NCBI RefSeq assembly: GCF_003429085.1
Contig: NZ_QVTC01000022.1
Span: forward strand, 1 to 62,913
DNA: 62,913 nt
Direction of reading: 5' to 3'
Source of the DNA: Bacillus sp. V59.32b
Lineage (GTDB): Bacteria; Bacillota; Bacilli; Bacillales; DSM-1321
Shown: positions 11,937 through 20,821 of the stretch, piece after piece
Position numbering within the stretch: the first letter of the stretch is position 1
Layout: each line of letters starts with the position of its first letter
Position numbers and translations under genes: made by a program
The notes under the pieces: model-generated
What the model was told of the DNA's origin: nothing
Seen by the model: the letters and a program-made list of their open reading frames with translations, nothing else
Databases searched by the model: none

Positions 11937-14144
11937 ATGACCAAATTGCGTGTTTATGAATATGCAAAACAAAAGAACGTTCCAAGCAAGGACGTTATCA
12001 ATAAACTTAAAGAAATGAACATTGAGGTATCCAACCATATGGCAGCATTAGATGATACAACCGTTGAAAAATTAAATGAGGGCTTTAAACCGAAAGAAGA
12101 GAAAAAACAAACTGCGAGTGCAGATACAACGCCAAAACAGTCCCCTACAGTTGAAAAGTATGAGGCCGAGGCTGATGAAAATACAAACGTTGTGAAAAAG
12201 ACAGAAAAGATTCAGAAGAAACCAATACCTAAACCTGTTGTCGGTAAGAAAACCGTCCAGGAAAACCAGAAAAAAGAATCGAAGGTTTTTAAAGGCAAAA
12301 ACAATAACCAAAACAACCGTAATAGAAATAACAGACAAAAACCTCAGCAGCATACACCTGCACCGGTTCAAAAAAGAAAAGAAAAAGAGCTTCCTTCCAA
12401 GATTACATTTACAGAATCCCTGACAGTTGCGGAACTCGCGAAGAAGCTTCATCGCGAACCTTCTGAAATCATTAAAAAGCTCTTTATGTTAGGCATTATG
12501 GCAACGATTAACCAATCATTGGAAAAAGAAGCAATCGAGCTTATTGCAAGTGAGTACAATGTGGAAGTCGAAGAAATTATCCCAGTTGATTTAACCGATT
12601 TGGAATCATTGGTGACTGAAGATAACGAGGCAGATTTAATCGAACGTCCATCTGTTGTGACCATCATGGGGCATGTTGACCATGGGAAAACTACATTGCT
12701 CGACTCCATCCGCAACACGAAAGTGACGGAAGGTGAAGCGGGCGGTATCACTCAGCATATCGGTGCGTATCAGGTAGTTGTCAATGATAAGAAAATAACC
12801 TTCTTGGATACACCTGGACACGCAGCCTTTACGACCATGCGTGCTCGAGGTGCAAAGGTTACAGATATTACAATCCTCGTCGTAGCAGCAGATGATGGAG
12901 TCATGCCTCAAACGGTTGAAGCGATTAACCATGCTAAAGCCGCGGAAGTTCCAATCATTGTAGCGGTAAACAAAATGGATAAGCCAGGTGCCAATCCGGA
13001 CCGCGTGATGCAGGAGCTTTCTGAACACGGCCTAGTAGCGGAAGCCTGGGGCGGTGATACGATCTTTGCCCCGATTTCTGCCAAAAACGGAGAAGGGATC
13101 GATAGCCTCCTTGAAATGATCCTGCTCGTCAGCGAAGTAGAAGAATTTAAAGCAAATCCAAATCGCAGAGCTGTCGGAACGGTTATTGAAGCCCAGCTTG
13201 ACAAGGGGCGCGGTTCAGTAGCAACCCTTCTTGTCCAAACTGGTACCTTGAAAATCGGCGATCCGATCGTTGTCGGTAATTCCTTCGGGCGCGTTCGTGC
13301 CATGGTGAACGATTTAGGGCGCAGGGTGAAGGAAGCAGGTCCGTCTACTCCTGTAGAAATTACAGGATTGAGCGAAGTACCGCAGGCCGGGGATCGTTTT
13401 ATCGTATTTGAAGACGAAAAAACAGCCCGCCAGGTTGGGGAGGCACGTGTACAGAAACAGCTTGTATCCCAACGCAGCGAGAAATCCCGTGTAACATTGG
13501 ATACATTGTTTGAACAAATGCAGCAAGGGGAAATGAAAGAACTAAATATCATTTTAAAAGCCGATGTTCAGGGTTCTGCCGAAGCACTTGCTGCATCCCT
13601 TCGGAAAATTGAAGTGGAAGGGGCTAAGATTAAAATCATCCACACCGGTGTCGGTGCCATCACTGAATCCGATATCATCCTGGCAACGGCTTCCAACGCA
13701 ATTGTCATCGGGTTTAACGTACGTCCTGATGTAAATGCAAAACGTGCGGCAGAATCTGAAAACGTTGATGTTCGTCTGCACCGGATTATTTACAAGGTAA
13801 TCGAAGAAATCGAAGCGGCGATGAAGGGGATGCTTGATCCTGAATTCGAAGAAAAAATCATCGGCCAGGCTGAAGTACGTACAACTTTCAAAGTGTCCAA
13901 GGTGGGTACGATTGCCGGATCATATGTTACGGACGGGAAAATTACCCGTGACAGCGGCGTGCGCTTGATACGCCAAGGTGTTGTAATCTTTGAAGGTGAA
14001 CTCGATGCATTGAAACGCTTTAAAGATGATGCGAAAGAAGTAGCCCAAAACTATGAATGCGGGATTACGATTAAAAACTTCAATGATATCAAAGAAGGCG
14101 ACGTGATCGAAGCATTTGTAATGGAAGAAGTGGAACGTAAGTGA
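11937..14144 (+). CDS. infB: Translation initiation factor IF-2
   Basis: GTPase that places fMet-tRNA on the 30S subunit and promotes subunit joining. Starting at ATG 11937 (GGGGGTGA just upstream) the product has 735 residues beginning [15 protein letters not shown]. It has a charged Asn/Gln/Lys-rich linker near 50-160, a second IF2_N domain near 165-215, the G domain with [18 protein letters not shown] and NKMDK, then domains II-IV. Longer in-frame upstream starts would overlap ylxQ and are not credible. The stop overlaps the ylxP GTG by three bases. Confidence 0.97.
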   Translation: MTKLRVYEYAKQKNVPSKDVINKLKEMNIEVSNHMAALDDTTVEKLNEGFKPKEEKKQTASADTTPKQSPTVEKYEAEADENTNVVKKTEKIQKKPIPKPVVGKKTVQENQKKESKVFKGKNNNQNNRNRNNRQKPQQHTPAPVQKRKEKELPSKITFTESLTVAELAKKLHREPSEIIKKLFMLGIMATINQSLEKEAIELIASEYNVEVEEIIPVDLTDLESLVTEDNEADLIERPSVVTIMGHVDHGKTTLLDSIRNTKVTEGEAGGITQHIGAYQVVVNDKKITFLDTPGHAAFTTMRARGAKVTDITILVVAADDGVMPQTVEAINHAKAAEVPIIVAVNKMDKPGANPDRVMQELSEHGLVAEAWGGDTIFAPISAKNGEGIDSLLEMILLVSEVEEFKANPNRRAVGTVIEAQLDKGRGSVATLLVQTGTLKIGDPIVVGNSFGRVRAMVNDLGRRVKEAGPSTPVEITGLSEVPQAGDRFIVFEDEKTARQVGEARVQKQLVSQRSEKSRVTLDTLFEQMQQGEMKELNIILKADVQGSAEALAASLRKIEVEGAKIKIIHTGVGAITESDIILATASNAIVIGFNVRPDVNAKRAAESENVDVRLHRIIYKVIEEIEAAMKGMLDPEFEEKIIGQAEVRTTFKVSKVGTIAGSYVTDGKITRDSGVRLIRQGVVIFEGELDALKRFKDDAKEVAQNYECGITIKNFNDIKEGDVIEAFVMEEVERK

Positions 14145-14422
14145 TCATCGGCTCTGCCGAATGTGAGTGCATGATACATGACGCCCACTCTTTGAAGGAA
14201 AAGCGAGCCGTGCTTCAGCGTGTACTGACACGGCTCAAACAAAAGTTCAATATTTCAGTGGCGGAGACCGGACATCAGGATGCTTGGCAGCGAACAAAAA
14301 TTGCCATTGTCACCGTGACGTCTTCCCGTAAGGCTACTGAGAGAGAATTGCAGAATGCCCTGCAATTTCTAGATTCATTTCCTGAACTGGAACGCACAAT
14401 AACAGATATAGAATGGCTATAA
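14141..14422 (+). CDS. ylxP: YlxP family protein (DUF503)
   Basis: 93-residue conserved protein of unknown biochemical role found between infB and rbfA throughout Bacillus. It shows the family pattern [20 protein letters not shown] near residues 5-24 and [17 protein letters not shown] near 46-62. The GTG at 14141 overlaps the infB stop (GTGA), so translation is probably coupled. Co-occurrence with rbfA and infB suggests a ribosome-related role, which is inference only. Confidence 0.88.
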   Translation: MIIGSAECECMIHDAHSLKEKRAVLQRVLTRLKQKFNISVAETGHQDAWQRTKIAIVTVTSSRKATERELQNALQFLDSFPELERTITDIEWL

Positions 14423-14439
14423 GCTAGCGAGGTGATTGT

Positions 14440-14808
14440 ATGAGCCTTCGTGCGAATCGTGTTGGCGAACAAATGAAAAAAGAGCTGAGTGAGATCATCG
14501 GCCGCAAGATTAAAGATCCCCGGATCGGCTTCGTAACAGTAACGGATGTTGCGGTGACCGGCGATCTTCAACAAGCAACCGTCTATATATCGGTGCTTGG
14601 CGATGAAGAACAAAGAGAAAATACGCTTAAGGGTCTTGCCAAGGCAAAAGGATTTATTCGTTCTGAAATTGGACAAAGAATCCGCCTTCGCAAAACTCCC
14701 GAACTCGCGTTTGAGTTTGATGAATCCATCTCTTACGGAAATAAAATTGACACGCTCATTCATCAGATCCATTCGGAAGAGAAACCTTCTCAAAAGGACG
14801 AGGAATAG
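14440..14808 (+). CDS. rbfA: 30S ribosome-binding factor RbfA
   Basis: Assembly factor that binds the pre-30S particle near 16S helix 1 and is needed for late maturation. The 122-residue protein has the single KH-like domain with [20 protein letters not shown] near residues 7-26 and [21 protein letters not shown] near 30-51. AGGTGATT precedes the ATG, 17 bases after ylxP. A strong terminator follows directly. Confidence 0.95.
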   Translation: MSLRANRVGEQMKKELSEIIGRKIKDPRIGFVTVTDVAVTGDLQQATVYISVLGDEEQRENTLKGLAKAKGFIRSEIGQRIRLRKTPELAFEFDESISYGNKIDTLIHQIHSEEKPSQKDEE

Positions 14809-14814
14809 CATCGG

Positions 14815-14845
14815 AAGATAGACATTCGTTGTCTATCTTTTTTTT
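14815..14845 (+). terminator. Intrinsic terminator after rbfA
   Basis: AAGATAGACA (14815-14824), loop TTCGT, TGTCTATCTT (14830-14839), then an unbroken T run to 14845. It separates rbfA from truB. Confidence 0.85.
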
Positions 14846-14882
14846 GGCAGGAAAGTGTAAACTTTCCTTTCTGCCTTGCCTT

Positions 14883-14912
14883 ACGGCTCGCGAATCGGCG
14901 AGTTTTCTTTAA
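14883..14912. repeat. Short palindromic repeat, copy 2
   Basis: CGGCTCGCGAATCGGCGAGTTTTCTTTA resembles the palindrome at 4802-4829: CTCGC and GCGAG can pair around GAATCG, followed by TTTTCTTT. It lies about 30 bases before truB. A further imperfect hairpin with GGCAG and CTGCC arms lies just upstream at about 14846-14875. Confidence 0.65.
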
Positions 14913-14944
14913 CATGAAAAAAACAAGTAAAAGAGGTGAAACGC

Positions 14945-15862
14945 TTGGAAGGGATATTGCCATTGTGGAAGCCTAAAGGCATGACGTCGCATGATTGTGT
15001 TTTTAAACTTAGAAAGATTCTCAAAACAAAAAAGGTCGGACACACCGGAACGCTGGATCCCGATGTAACCGGTGTTTTGCCGATTTGCATCGGCCGGGCT
15101 ACGAAAATAGCCGAATACATAACAGAAGCCGGCAAGGCCTATGAGGGTGAAGTGACAATTGGTTATTCGACAACTACCGAGGATGCCAGCGGAGAAAAGG
15201 TAGAAGAGAAAAAGATCTCAAGCCCGATTAAGAGGGAACATATCCTTCAAGTCTTATCTTCTTTAACTGGAGAGATCGAACAGACCCCGCCAATGTATTC
15301 GGCAGTAAAGGTAAATGGCAAGAAGCTTTATGAATATGCAAGAGCTGGTCTCATTATAGAACGGCCATCAAGGAAGGTAACCATCCATGAACTTGTTCTG
15401 CTGGATGATCGGCAGGAATTTGCAGGTGAAACGATCTCGTTTCGGTTTAGGGTCAGTTGCAGCAAGGGAACTTACATCAGAACACTTGCTGTCATGATAG
15501 GGGAAATGCTCGGTATTCCGGCGCATATGTCTGATCTTTCGCGGATCGAGTCTGCAGGTTTTACAAGGGATGACTGCAAAACCCTTGAGGAAGTGGAAGA
15601 ACTGATGGCTGCAGGACATCAAGAGGAGCTGTTTCTGCCATTAGAAAGAGGGCTTTTACATTTGCCCAAATATCATATAAATGATAAAGTAGCAAAGAAA
15701 GTGGAAAATGGCGCCGTTATGGAGCAGCCGGCCGATTTGCCGGTTGTGAAAGGAATTCCTTTTGTCATGGTCGATGCTAGGCAAAAGGCGTTAGCCATTT
15801 ATCAAATTCATCCGAATAAAGAAAATCTAATCAAGCCTGTGAAGGTTCTAATACAGGGTTAA
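14945..15862 (+). CDS. truB: tRNA pseudouridine-55 synthase TruB
   Basis: Makes pseudouridine 55 in the T-loop of tRNAs. The 305-residue protein has the motif GHTGTLDPDVTGVLPI with catalytic D38, the PPMYSAVKVNGKKLYEYARAG segment near 118-138, CSKGTYIRTLA near 173-183, and a small C-terminal RNA-binding domain. I chose TTG 14945 because AAGAGGTG (14931-14938) is six bases upstream and the product then reads MEGILPLWKPKGMTSHD; the in-frame GTG at 14936 is part of the Shine-Dalgarno itself. Confidence 0.94.
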   Translation: MEGILPLWKPKGMTSHDCVFKLRKILKTKKVGHTGTLDPDVTGVLPICIGRATKIAEYITEAGKAYEGEVTIGYSTTTEDASGEKVEEKKISSPIKREHILQVLSSLTGEIEQTPPMYSAVKVNGKKLYEYARAGLIIERPSRKVTIHELVLLDDRQEFAGETISFRFRVSCSKGTYIRTLAVMIGEMLGIPAHMSDLSRIESAGFTRDDCKTLEEVEELMAAGHQEELFLPLERGLLHLPKYHINDKVAKKVENGAVMEQPADLPVVKGIPFVMVDARQKALAIYQIHPNKENLIKPVKVLIQG

Positions 15863-15897
15863 ATATAAGTTTTCCGGTAGAAAGAGGAGAATAGACC

Positions 15898-16839
15898 GTG
15901 AAAGTGATCGAAATTGAGCATCCTCACCATTTTAACAGCGATGATTTCCCACCCCTCGTGGTAGCACTCGGTTTCTTTGACGGTGTGCATAAGGGACATC
16001 AAAAAGTGATTCATACAGCAGTTGATACAGCAAAGAACAAGGGAATAAGTTCGGCTGTCATGACATTCGACCCTCATCCTTCTGCGGTTTTGGGTAGTGA
16101 TGTGCAACATGTCCGCTATATTACTCCTATACAGGATAAAACAGCATACATAGCCGAATTAGATGTGGATTACTTATTCATCATTCATTTTACAGAGGAA
16201 TTCGCCTCTCTGCATCCTCAGGAATTTGTCGACGATTATTTAATCAAGCTTAATGTCCGCCATATTGTGGCGGGTTTTGATTACACATATGGGCGATACG
16301 GCAAAGGAACGATGAAAACTCTACCATTTCATTCCGAAGGCCGTTTTACCCAGACAGTCGTCGAAAAACAAACGTTGGAAGACGAAAAGGTCAGTTCAAC
16401 AAGAATTCGGAAAATCCTTGAAAATGGAGATTTCATCGAATTCCATCGGCTTTCTGGCCGCTTTTATACGACGCGCGGAATTGTTATACACGGTGAAAAG
16501 AGAGGGCGTCAGCTCGGTTTTCCGACTGCCAATATACAGGTGAGCGACAATTATCTATTCCCTTCCACAGGGGTCTACGCTGTACGCATTAGCATACAGG
16601 ACAAGTGGTATGATGGGGTTTGCAACGTCGGCTATAAACCGACGTTCCACGAAAAACGCCCGGAATATCCTTCGGTTGAAGTCCATATTCTGTCGTTCAA
16701 CGGCGAAATATACGATGAAGAAGTCGAAATAGAATGGCATAAACGATTGAGAAGCGAGAAGAAATTCAATGGAATTGAAGAGCTTATCAAGCAGATTAAC
16801 GCGGACAAAACAGATGCCCAGGCTTATTTTGGCGGTTAG
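15898..16839 (+). CDS. ribF: Bifunctional riboflavin kinase / FAD synthetase
   Basis: Phosphorylates riboflavin to FMN and adenylates FMN to FAD (called ribC in B. subtilis). The 313-residue protein has the N-terminal nucleotidyltransferase domain with GFFDGVHKGHQKVI near residues 26-39 and TFDPHPSAVL near 57-66, and the C-terminal kinase domain with GEKRGRQLGFPTANI near 198-212 and GVCNVGYKPTF. GTG start after AGAGGAGA. Encoded 35 bases after truB and likely co-transcribed. Confidence 0.95.
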   Translation: MKVIEIEHPHHFNSDDFPPLVVALGFFDGVHKGHQKVIHTAVDTAKNKGISSAVMTFDPHPSAVLGSDVQHVRYITPIQDKTAYIAELDVDYLFIIHFTEEFASLHPQEFVDDYLIKLNVRHIVAGFDYTYGRYGKGTMKTLPFHSEGRFTQTVVEKQTLEDEKVSSTRIRKILENGDFIEFHRLSGRFYTTRGIVIHGEKRGRQLGFPTANIQVSDNYLFPSTGVYAVRISIQDKWYDGVCNVGYKPTFHEKRPEYPSVEVHILSFNGEIYDEEVEIEWHKRLRSEKKFNGIEELIKQINADKTDAQAYFGG

Positions 16840-16895
16840 GAAAGAAGAAGCCTTCCAATCTGTATAGGTGCAAATGCGCCTGACAGTCGCTCTAA

Positions 16896-16924
16896 AAGGC
16901 TTGCCAATCAGCGAGTTTTCTTTA
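16896..16924. repeat. Short palindromic repeat, copy 3
   Basis: AAGGCTTGCCAATCAGCGAGTTTTCTTTA shares the right half of the elements at 4802 and 14883, but here the stem is degraded (TTGCC against GCGAG). An AAGCCTT at about 16850 could pair with AAGGCTT here, so the element may still act in ribF termination. Confidence 0.5.
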
Positions 16925-16943
16925 ACAAACCTTTTGTTTACAC

Positions 16944-16972
16944 TTGCAATCAACCGCAAAACAATGTATTCT
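16944..16972 (+). promoter_or_regulatory. SigA-type promoter for rpsO
   Basis: TTGCAA (16944-16949), 17-base spacer, TATTCT (16967-16972). Transcription would begin near 16980 and give an 85-90 base leader before rpsO. Confidence 0.65.
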
Positions 16973-16992
16973 ATTAATTGTATGAAAATAAC

Positions 16993-17062
16993 CGTTACTT
17001 GGCTGGTCGAGTCTCCGACGCTGGCTCGGTAATTGGGGATTTTAACGAAATCTTAGGAGGTG
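16993..17062 (+). promoter_or_regulatory. rpsO leader, candidate S15 autoregulatory RNA
   Basis: Between the promoter and rpsO the leader contains GTCG/CGAC and outer TTAC/GTAA pairings around gttacttggctggtcgag and ggctcggtaa, then GATTT/AAATC just before TTAGGAGGTG. S15 is known to repress its own mRNA in Geobacillus through a leader that mimics its 16S rRNA site, and the length and multibranch form here fit that type. The structure was judged by eye only. Confidence 0.5.
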
Positions 17063-17068
17063 AATTGG

Positions 17069-17338
17069 ATGGCTATTACACAAGAACGTAAAAACGAACT
17101 TATCAATGAGTACAAAACTCATGACGCTGACACTGGATCTCCAGAAGTTCAGATTGCTGTCCTCACAGAAGACATCAACAATTTGAACGAACATTTGCGT
17201 GTTCATAAGAAAGACCACCACTCACGTCGCGGTCTACTTAAAATGGTAGGTAAGCGTCGTAATCTTTTGACGTACCTACGTAATAAAGATGTTACTCGTT
17301 ACCGTGAACTTATCACTAAATTAGGTTTGCGTCGATAA
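17069..17338 (+). CDS. rpsO: Ribosomal protein S15
   Basis: Primary 16S rRNA-binding protein of the 30S platform. The 89-residue product [19 protein letters not shown] has the conserved [21 protein letters not shown] and the rRNA-binding [22 protein letters not shown] 17069 is preceded by AGGAGGTG; an in-frame ATG three codons earlier overlaps that site. It has its own promoter and a strong terminator, so it is mainly a single-gene transcript before pnp. Confidence 0.97.
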   Translation: MAITQERKNELINEYKTHDADTGSPEVQIAVLTEDINNLNEHLRVHKKDHHSRRGLLKMVGKRRNLLTYLRNKDVTRYRELITKLGLRR

Positions 17339-17348
17339 TCTTTCAAGA

Positions 17349-17372
17349 AAGCGGGAAATTTCCCGCTTTTTT
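17349..17372 (+). terminator. Intrinsic terminator after rpsO
   Basis: AAGCGGGAAA and TTTCCCGCTT form a perfect inverted repeat from 17349 to 17368, followed by TTTT. Confidence 0.85.
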
Positions 17373-17431
17373 GTTAGCTTTATATTCTCTCATGAATATC
17401 CGTTTTTTACATAATCATCCCCTAAGCGCTG

Positions 17432-17460
17432 TTAACACTTGTTTTTTTCGTGCATAATAG
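17432..17460 (+). promoter_or_regulatory. SigA-type promoter for pnp
   Basis: TTAACA (17432-17437), 17-base spacer, TAATAG (17455-17460). This leaves a leader of about 110 bases before pnp. Confidence 0.65.
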
Positions 17461-17578
17461 GGATAGCTTGTTTATTAAATGTTTTTTACAACATTGACAT
17501 ATATAATCGTTGGATCAAAAGGGTTCAGGTGTAATACCAGGCCCCGCAAGCAAGAAGTAGAGAGGGGTTTATCAAAGA

Positions 17579-19699
17579 ATGGCACAGGAAAAGAAAACTT
17601 ATTCATTCGACTGGGCCGGCAGAAGCCTGACAGTCGAGGTCGGTCAGTTGGCCAAGCAGGCTAACGGCGCGGTTCTTGTAAGATATGGGGATAGTGCTGT
17701 TTTAAGTACGGCAACAGCTTCAAAAGAACCAAAGCCTTTAAGCTTTTTTCCACTAACGGTAAACTATGAGGAAAGATTATACGCTGTAGGGAAGATTCCC
17801 GGCGGCTTTATTAAACGTGAAGGCAGGCCGAGCGAAAAAGCAATCTTGGCAAGCCGGTTGATCGACCGTCCAATCCGTCCGCTATTTGCGGATGGATTTC
17901 GTAACGAAGTCCAGGTTATTAGCATCGTGATGAGCGTGGATCAGGATTGCTCAACTGAAATGGCGGCCATGTTCGGATCTTCCCTTGCCCTTACGGTTTC
18001 AGACATTCCATTTGAAGGACCGATTGCCGGGGTTGTCGTCGGCCGGGTGAACAATGAATTTATCATCAACCCGACTGTTGAGCAGCTGGAACAAAGTGAT
18101 ATCAATTTAACGGTTGCCGGCACAAAGGATGCTATTAACATGGTTGAGGCCGGTGCCAATGAAGTTCCGGAAGAAGTAATGCTCGAAGCAATTATGTATG
18201 GCCATGAAGAAATTAAGAAGTTGATCGAATTCCAGGAAAGCATTGCCGCGGAAGTCGCTAAAGAAAAAACGGCTGTCACTCTGTATCAAGTGGATGCGGA
18301 GATCGAAGCGCAAGTTAAATCACTTTGTGAAGATGAGATTAATAAAGCCGTACAGGTTCAGGAAAAGCATGCGCGGGAAGATGCGATTAAAGAAGTCAGG
18401 GATCGCGTGATTGCCCAGTTTGAAGAAAAAGAAGCGGATGAAGAGACAATAAAGCAAGTGAAAGAAATTTTAAGCAGGCTCGTTAAAGCAGAAGTGCGTC
18501 GTCTTATCACGGAAGAAAAAGTACGTCCGGACGGCCGTAACCCTGATGAGATCAGACCGCTTTCTTCTGAGGTAGGAATACTTGCGCGCACACATGGTTC
18601 CGGTTTATTTACTCGTGGCCAAACGCAGGCACTTTCGATTTGCACACTTGGCGCGATGGGCGATGTGCAAATATTGGACGGGCTCGGAACGGAAGAATCG
18701 AAGCGGTTTATGCATCATTACAATTTTCCGCAATTCAGCGTCGGTGAAACCGGACCGATGAGAGGGCCGGGTCGCCGTGAAATCGGGCATGGTGCCTTGG
18801 GCGAACGAGCGCTCGAACCAGTCATTCCGGCTGAAAAGGACTTCCCTTACACAGTAAGACTGGTATCAGAAGTACTTGAATCGAACGGTTCCACTTCACA
18901 GGCCAGCATTTGCGCAAGTACGCTTGCGATGATGGATGCGGGTGTGCCGATTAAGGCGCCGGTTGCCGGGATTGCGATGGGTCTTGTAAAGTCAGGTGAA
19001 CATTATACGATTCTGACGGATATCCAGGGCATGGAAGACCATCTCGGTGATATGGATTTCAAAGTGGCCGGGACTTCCAAGGGTGTTACCGCTCTCCAAA
19101 TGGATATTAAGATTGAAGGTCTTTCGAGAGAAATACTTGAAGAAGCTCTTCAACAGGCAAAAAGAGGACGTATGCACATTCTTGATTCGATGATGGCGAC
19201 CTTGAAACAGCCACGTACCGAGTTGAGCCAATATGCTCCAAAAATTCTCACCATGACAATCAATCCTGATAAGATCCGTGATGTGATCGGACCCAGCGGG
19301 AAGCAAATTAACAAAATTATTGAAGAAACTGGCGTGAAAATCGATATCGAGCAGGATGGCTCTGTTTTCATTTCTTCCGTAAATGAAGAGATGAATCAAA
19401 AAGCGAAGAAAATCATCGAAGATATCGTTCGTGATGTCGAAGTCGGCCAGATGTATCTTGGGAAAGTAAAACGCATCGAGAAATTTGGCGCGTTCGTGGA
19501 AATCTTCAACGGCAAGGATGGCCTTGTCCATATTTCCGAGCTTGCCGAGGAGAGAGTCGGTAAAGTTGAGGATGTCGTGGCGATTGGCGACGAAGTCCTT
19601 GTAAAGGTTACAGAAATCGACAAACAAGGCAGAGTCAACCTGTCCCGCAAAGCTGTTTTGAAAGAGCAAAAAGAGGCAGCCAACAATTCTCAAGGCTGA
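17579..19699 (+). CDS. pnp: Polynucleotide phosphorylase
   Basis: 3'-to-5' phosphorolytic exoribonuclease and template-independent polymerase, a main mRNA-decay enzyme. The 706-residue protein has two RNase PH domains separated by an all-helical linker (about 235-310), including [20 protein letters not shown] and the catalytic [20 protein letters not shown] region, then KH ([16 protein letters not shown]) and S1 ([20 protein letters not shown]) domains. GAGAGGGG lies about 11 bases before the ATG. In B. subtilis the gene is also needed for competence and sits in the same place. Confidence 0.97.
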   Translation: MAQEKKTYSFDWAGRSLTVEVGQLAKQANGAVLVRYGDSAVLSTATASKEPKPLSFFPLTVNYEERLYAVGKIPGGFIKREGRPSEKAILASRLIDRPIRPLFADGFRNEVQVISIVMSVDQDCSTEMAAMFGSSLALTVSDIPFEGPIAGVVVGRVNNEFIINPTVEQLEQSDINLTVAGTKDAINMVEAGANEVPEEVMLEAIMYGHEEIKKLIEFQESIAAEVAKEKTAVTLYQVDAEIEAQVKSLCEDEINKAVQVQEKHAREDAIKEVRDRVIAQFEEKEADEETIKQVKEILSRLVKAEVRRLITEEKVRPDGRNPDEIRPLSSEVGILARTHGSGLFTRGQTQALSICTLGAMGDVQILDGLGTEESKRFMHHYNFPQFSVGETGPMRGPGRREIGHGALGERALEPVIPAEKDFPYTVRLVSEVLESNGSTSQASICASTLAMMDAGVPIKAPVAGIAMGLVKSGEHYTILTDIQGMEDHLGDMDFKVAGTSKGVTALQMDIKIEGLSREILEEALQQAKRGRMHILDSMMATLKQPRTELSQYAPKILTMTINPDKIRDVIGPSGKQINKIIEETGVKIDIEQDGSVFISSVNEEMNQKAKKIIEDIVRDVEVGQMYLGKVKRIEKFGAFVEIFNGKDGLVHISELAEERVGKVEDVVAIGDEVLVKVTEIDKQGRVNLSRKAVLKEQKEAANNSQG

Positions 19700-19716
19700 T
19701 AAAGACAGAATGAATC

Positions 19717-19750
19717 GGCATGCGGTTACTTATAAACCGCATGCCTTTTT
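19717..19750 (+). terminator. Intrinsic terminator after pnp
   Basis: GGCATGCGGTT (19717-19727) pairs perfectly with AACCGCATGCC (19735-19745), then TTTTT. Confidence 0.88.
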
Positions 19751-19790
19751 ATGCTTTCTACATATGCCAAATGTTCTACCTTGTCCACTT

Positions 19791-19817
19791 CCTTCATACA
19801 TTTTGTATGAAGGAGGC
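19791..19817 (+). promoter_or_regulatory. Hairpin overlapping the ylxY ribosome binding site
   Basis: CCTTCATAC (19791-19799) is the exact reverse complement of GTATGAAGG (19805-19813), with ATTTT as loop. The right arm contains the first part of the AAGGAGG Shine-Dalgarno, so the folded mRNA would partly hide the site for ylxY. Confidence 0.6.
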
Positions 19818-19824
19818 AGGAAAA

Positions 19825-20790
19825 ATGAATAATAAATGGAAGCAGATAGTTGCGATAAGTGCCATTGCAGGTATATCATGGTTATTAGTGCAAAATCCTT
19901 ATACAAATCATTATTTGATCGTGCTAAAAGAAGAGGCAGCTTCCGTATCGGCTCAAAAGGATACTCTTTATCTGGAAATAGACAATAAGGCAATCAGGTA
20001 CGAAGCACCCCCCAGCGAGGCTAAAATCGATCCGATCTGGAAAGCAGTTCCGGGTTATAACGGATTAAAAGTGGATATAGAAGCTTCGTATCATGCCATG
20101 AAAAAGTCCGGTAAATTCGATGAGAAGAAACTGATATACAAACAGGTTTCACCTAAAACTCATCTAAGCGATCTCGATCCGGCGCCGATTTATCGAGCAC
20201 ACCCGGAAAAACCGGTTGTATCTCTTTTGGTAAATGTAGCTTGGGGAAATGAATATTTGCAGGGGATGCTTACGACCCTGAAAAAAACGAACGTAAAAGC
20301 GACTTTTTTTCTTGAAGGCAGATGGGCCAAAAATAATCCGATGCTCGCTAAAATGATAGCGGAAGGGGGCCATGAAATCGGCAACCATTCCTACTCACAT
20401 CCCGATATGAAAACACTTTCCTCTTCAGCCTCGAAAAGTGAAATACAGAAAACGAGTGAAGTCATAGTGGCTGTTACAGAAGCGAAAGAAAAACCAAAAT
20501 GGTTTGCGCCGCCGAGCGGCAGTTACCGGGATGAAACGGTAGAAATAGCCGATTCATTAGGGATGGGAACGATTATGTGGAGCGTAGATACAATCGACTG
20601 GCAAAAGCCGAGTCCTGACGTATTGACGAACCGGGTACTTTCCAAGATACATCCGGGAGCATTCATTTTAATGCACCCTACGGAGTCCTCGGCCAATTCC
20701 TTGGAAACGCTGATTAAAGAAATGAAAAAGAAAAACCTTCATATCGTGACGGTATCGGAAGCACTTGAAGAAACAAGAATCGTTCATTAA
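19825..20790 (+). CDS. ylxY: YlxY-type polysaccharide deacetylase-fold protein
   Basis: Secreted or membrane-anchored NodB-fold protein of the Bacillus YlxY/PdaB-like group. The 321-residue product has an N-terminal hydrophobic segment (WKQIVAISAIAGISWLLVQ) as signal anchor. Its NodB domain runs from about residue 130 to the end, with KATFFLEGRWAKNNP, the metal-site GHEIGNHSYSHPDM and FAPPSGSYRDETVE. The usual first motif TFDDG is replaced by NVAWG, so the catalytic aspartates are missing; this may mean a non-hydrolytic role. Start ATG 19825 follows GGAGG; longer in-frame starts fall in the pnp terminator. Confidence 0.85.
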   Translation: MNNKWKQIVAISAIAGISWLLVQNPYTNHYLIVLKEEAASVSAQKDTLYLEIDNKAIRYEAPPSEAKIDPIWKAVPGYNGLKVDIEASYHAMKKSGKFDEKKLIYKQVSPKTHLSDLDPAPIYRAHPEKPVVSLLVNVAWGNEYLQGMLTTLKKTNVKATFFLEGRWAKNNPMLAKMIAEGGHEIGNHSYSHPDMKTLSSSASKSEIQKTSEVIVAVTEAKEKPKWFAPPSGSYRDETVEIADSLGMGTIMWSVDTIDWQKPSPDVLTNRVLSKIHPGAFILMHPTESSANSLETLIKEMKKKNLHIVTVSEALEETRIVH

Positions 20791-20821
20791 TACTGGAGCA
20801 AAGAACTAGGAGGAATGTTAA

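Noticed and set aside
12908..13552. 214-codon minus-strand ORF inside infB
   Set aside because: Antisense to the conserved G domain; composition is Ser/Thr-rich as expected of reverse-frame translation.
18992..19693. 233-codon minus-strand ORF inside pnp
   Set aside because: Antisense shadow of the KH/S1 end of pnp, without a start site or similarity.
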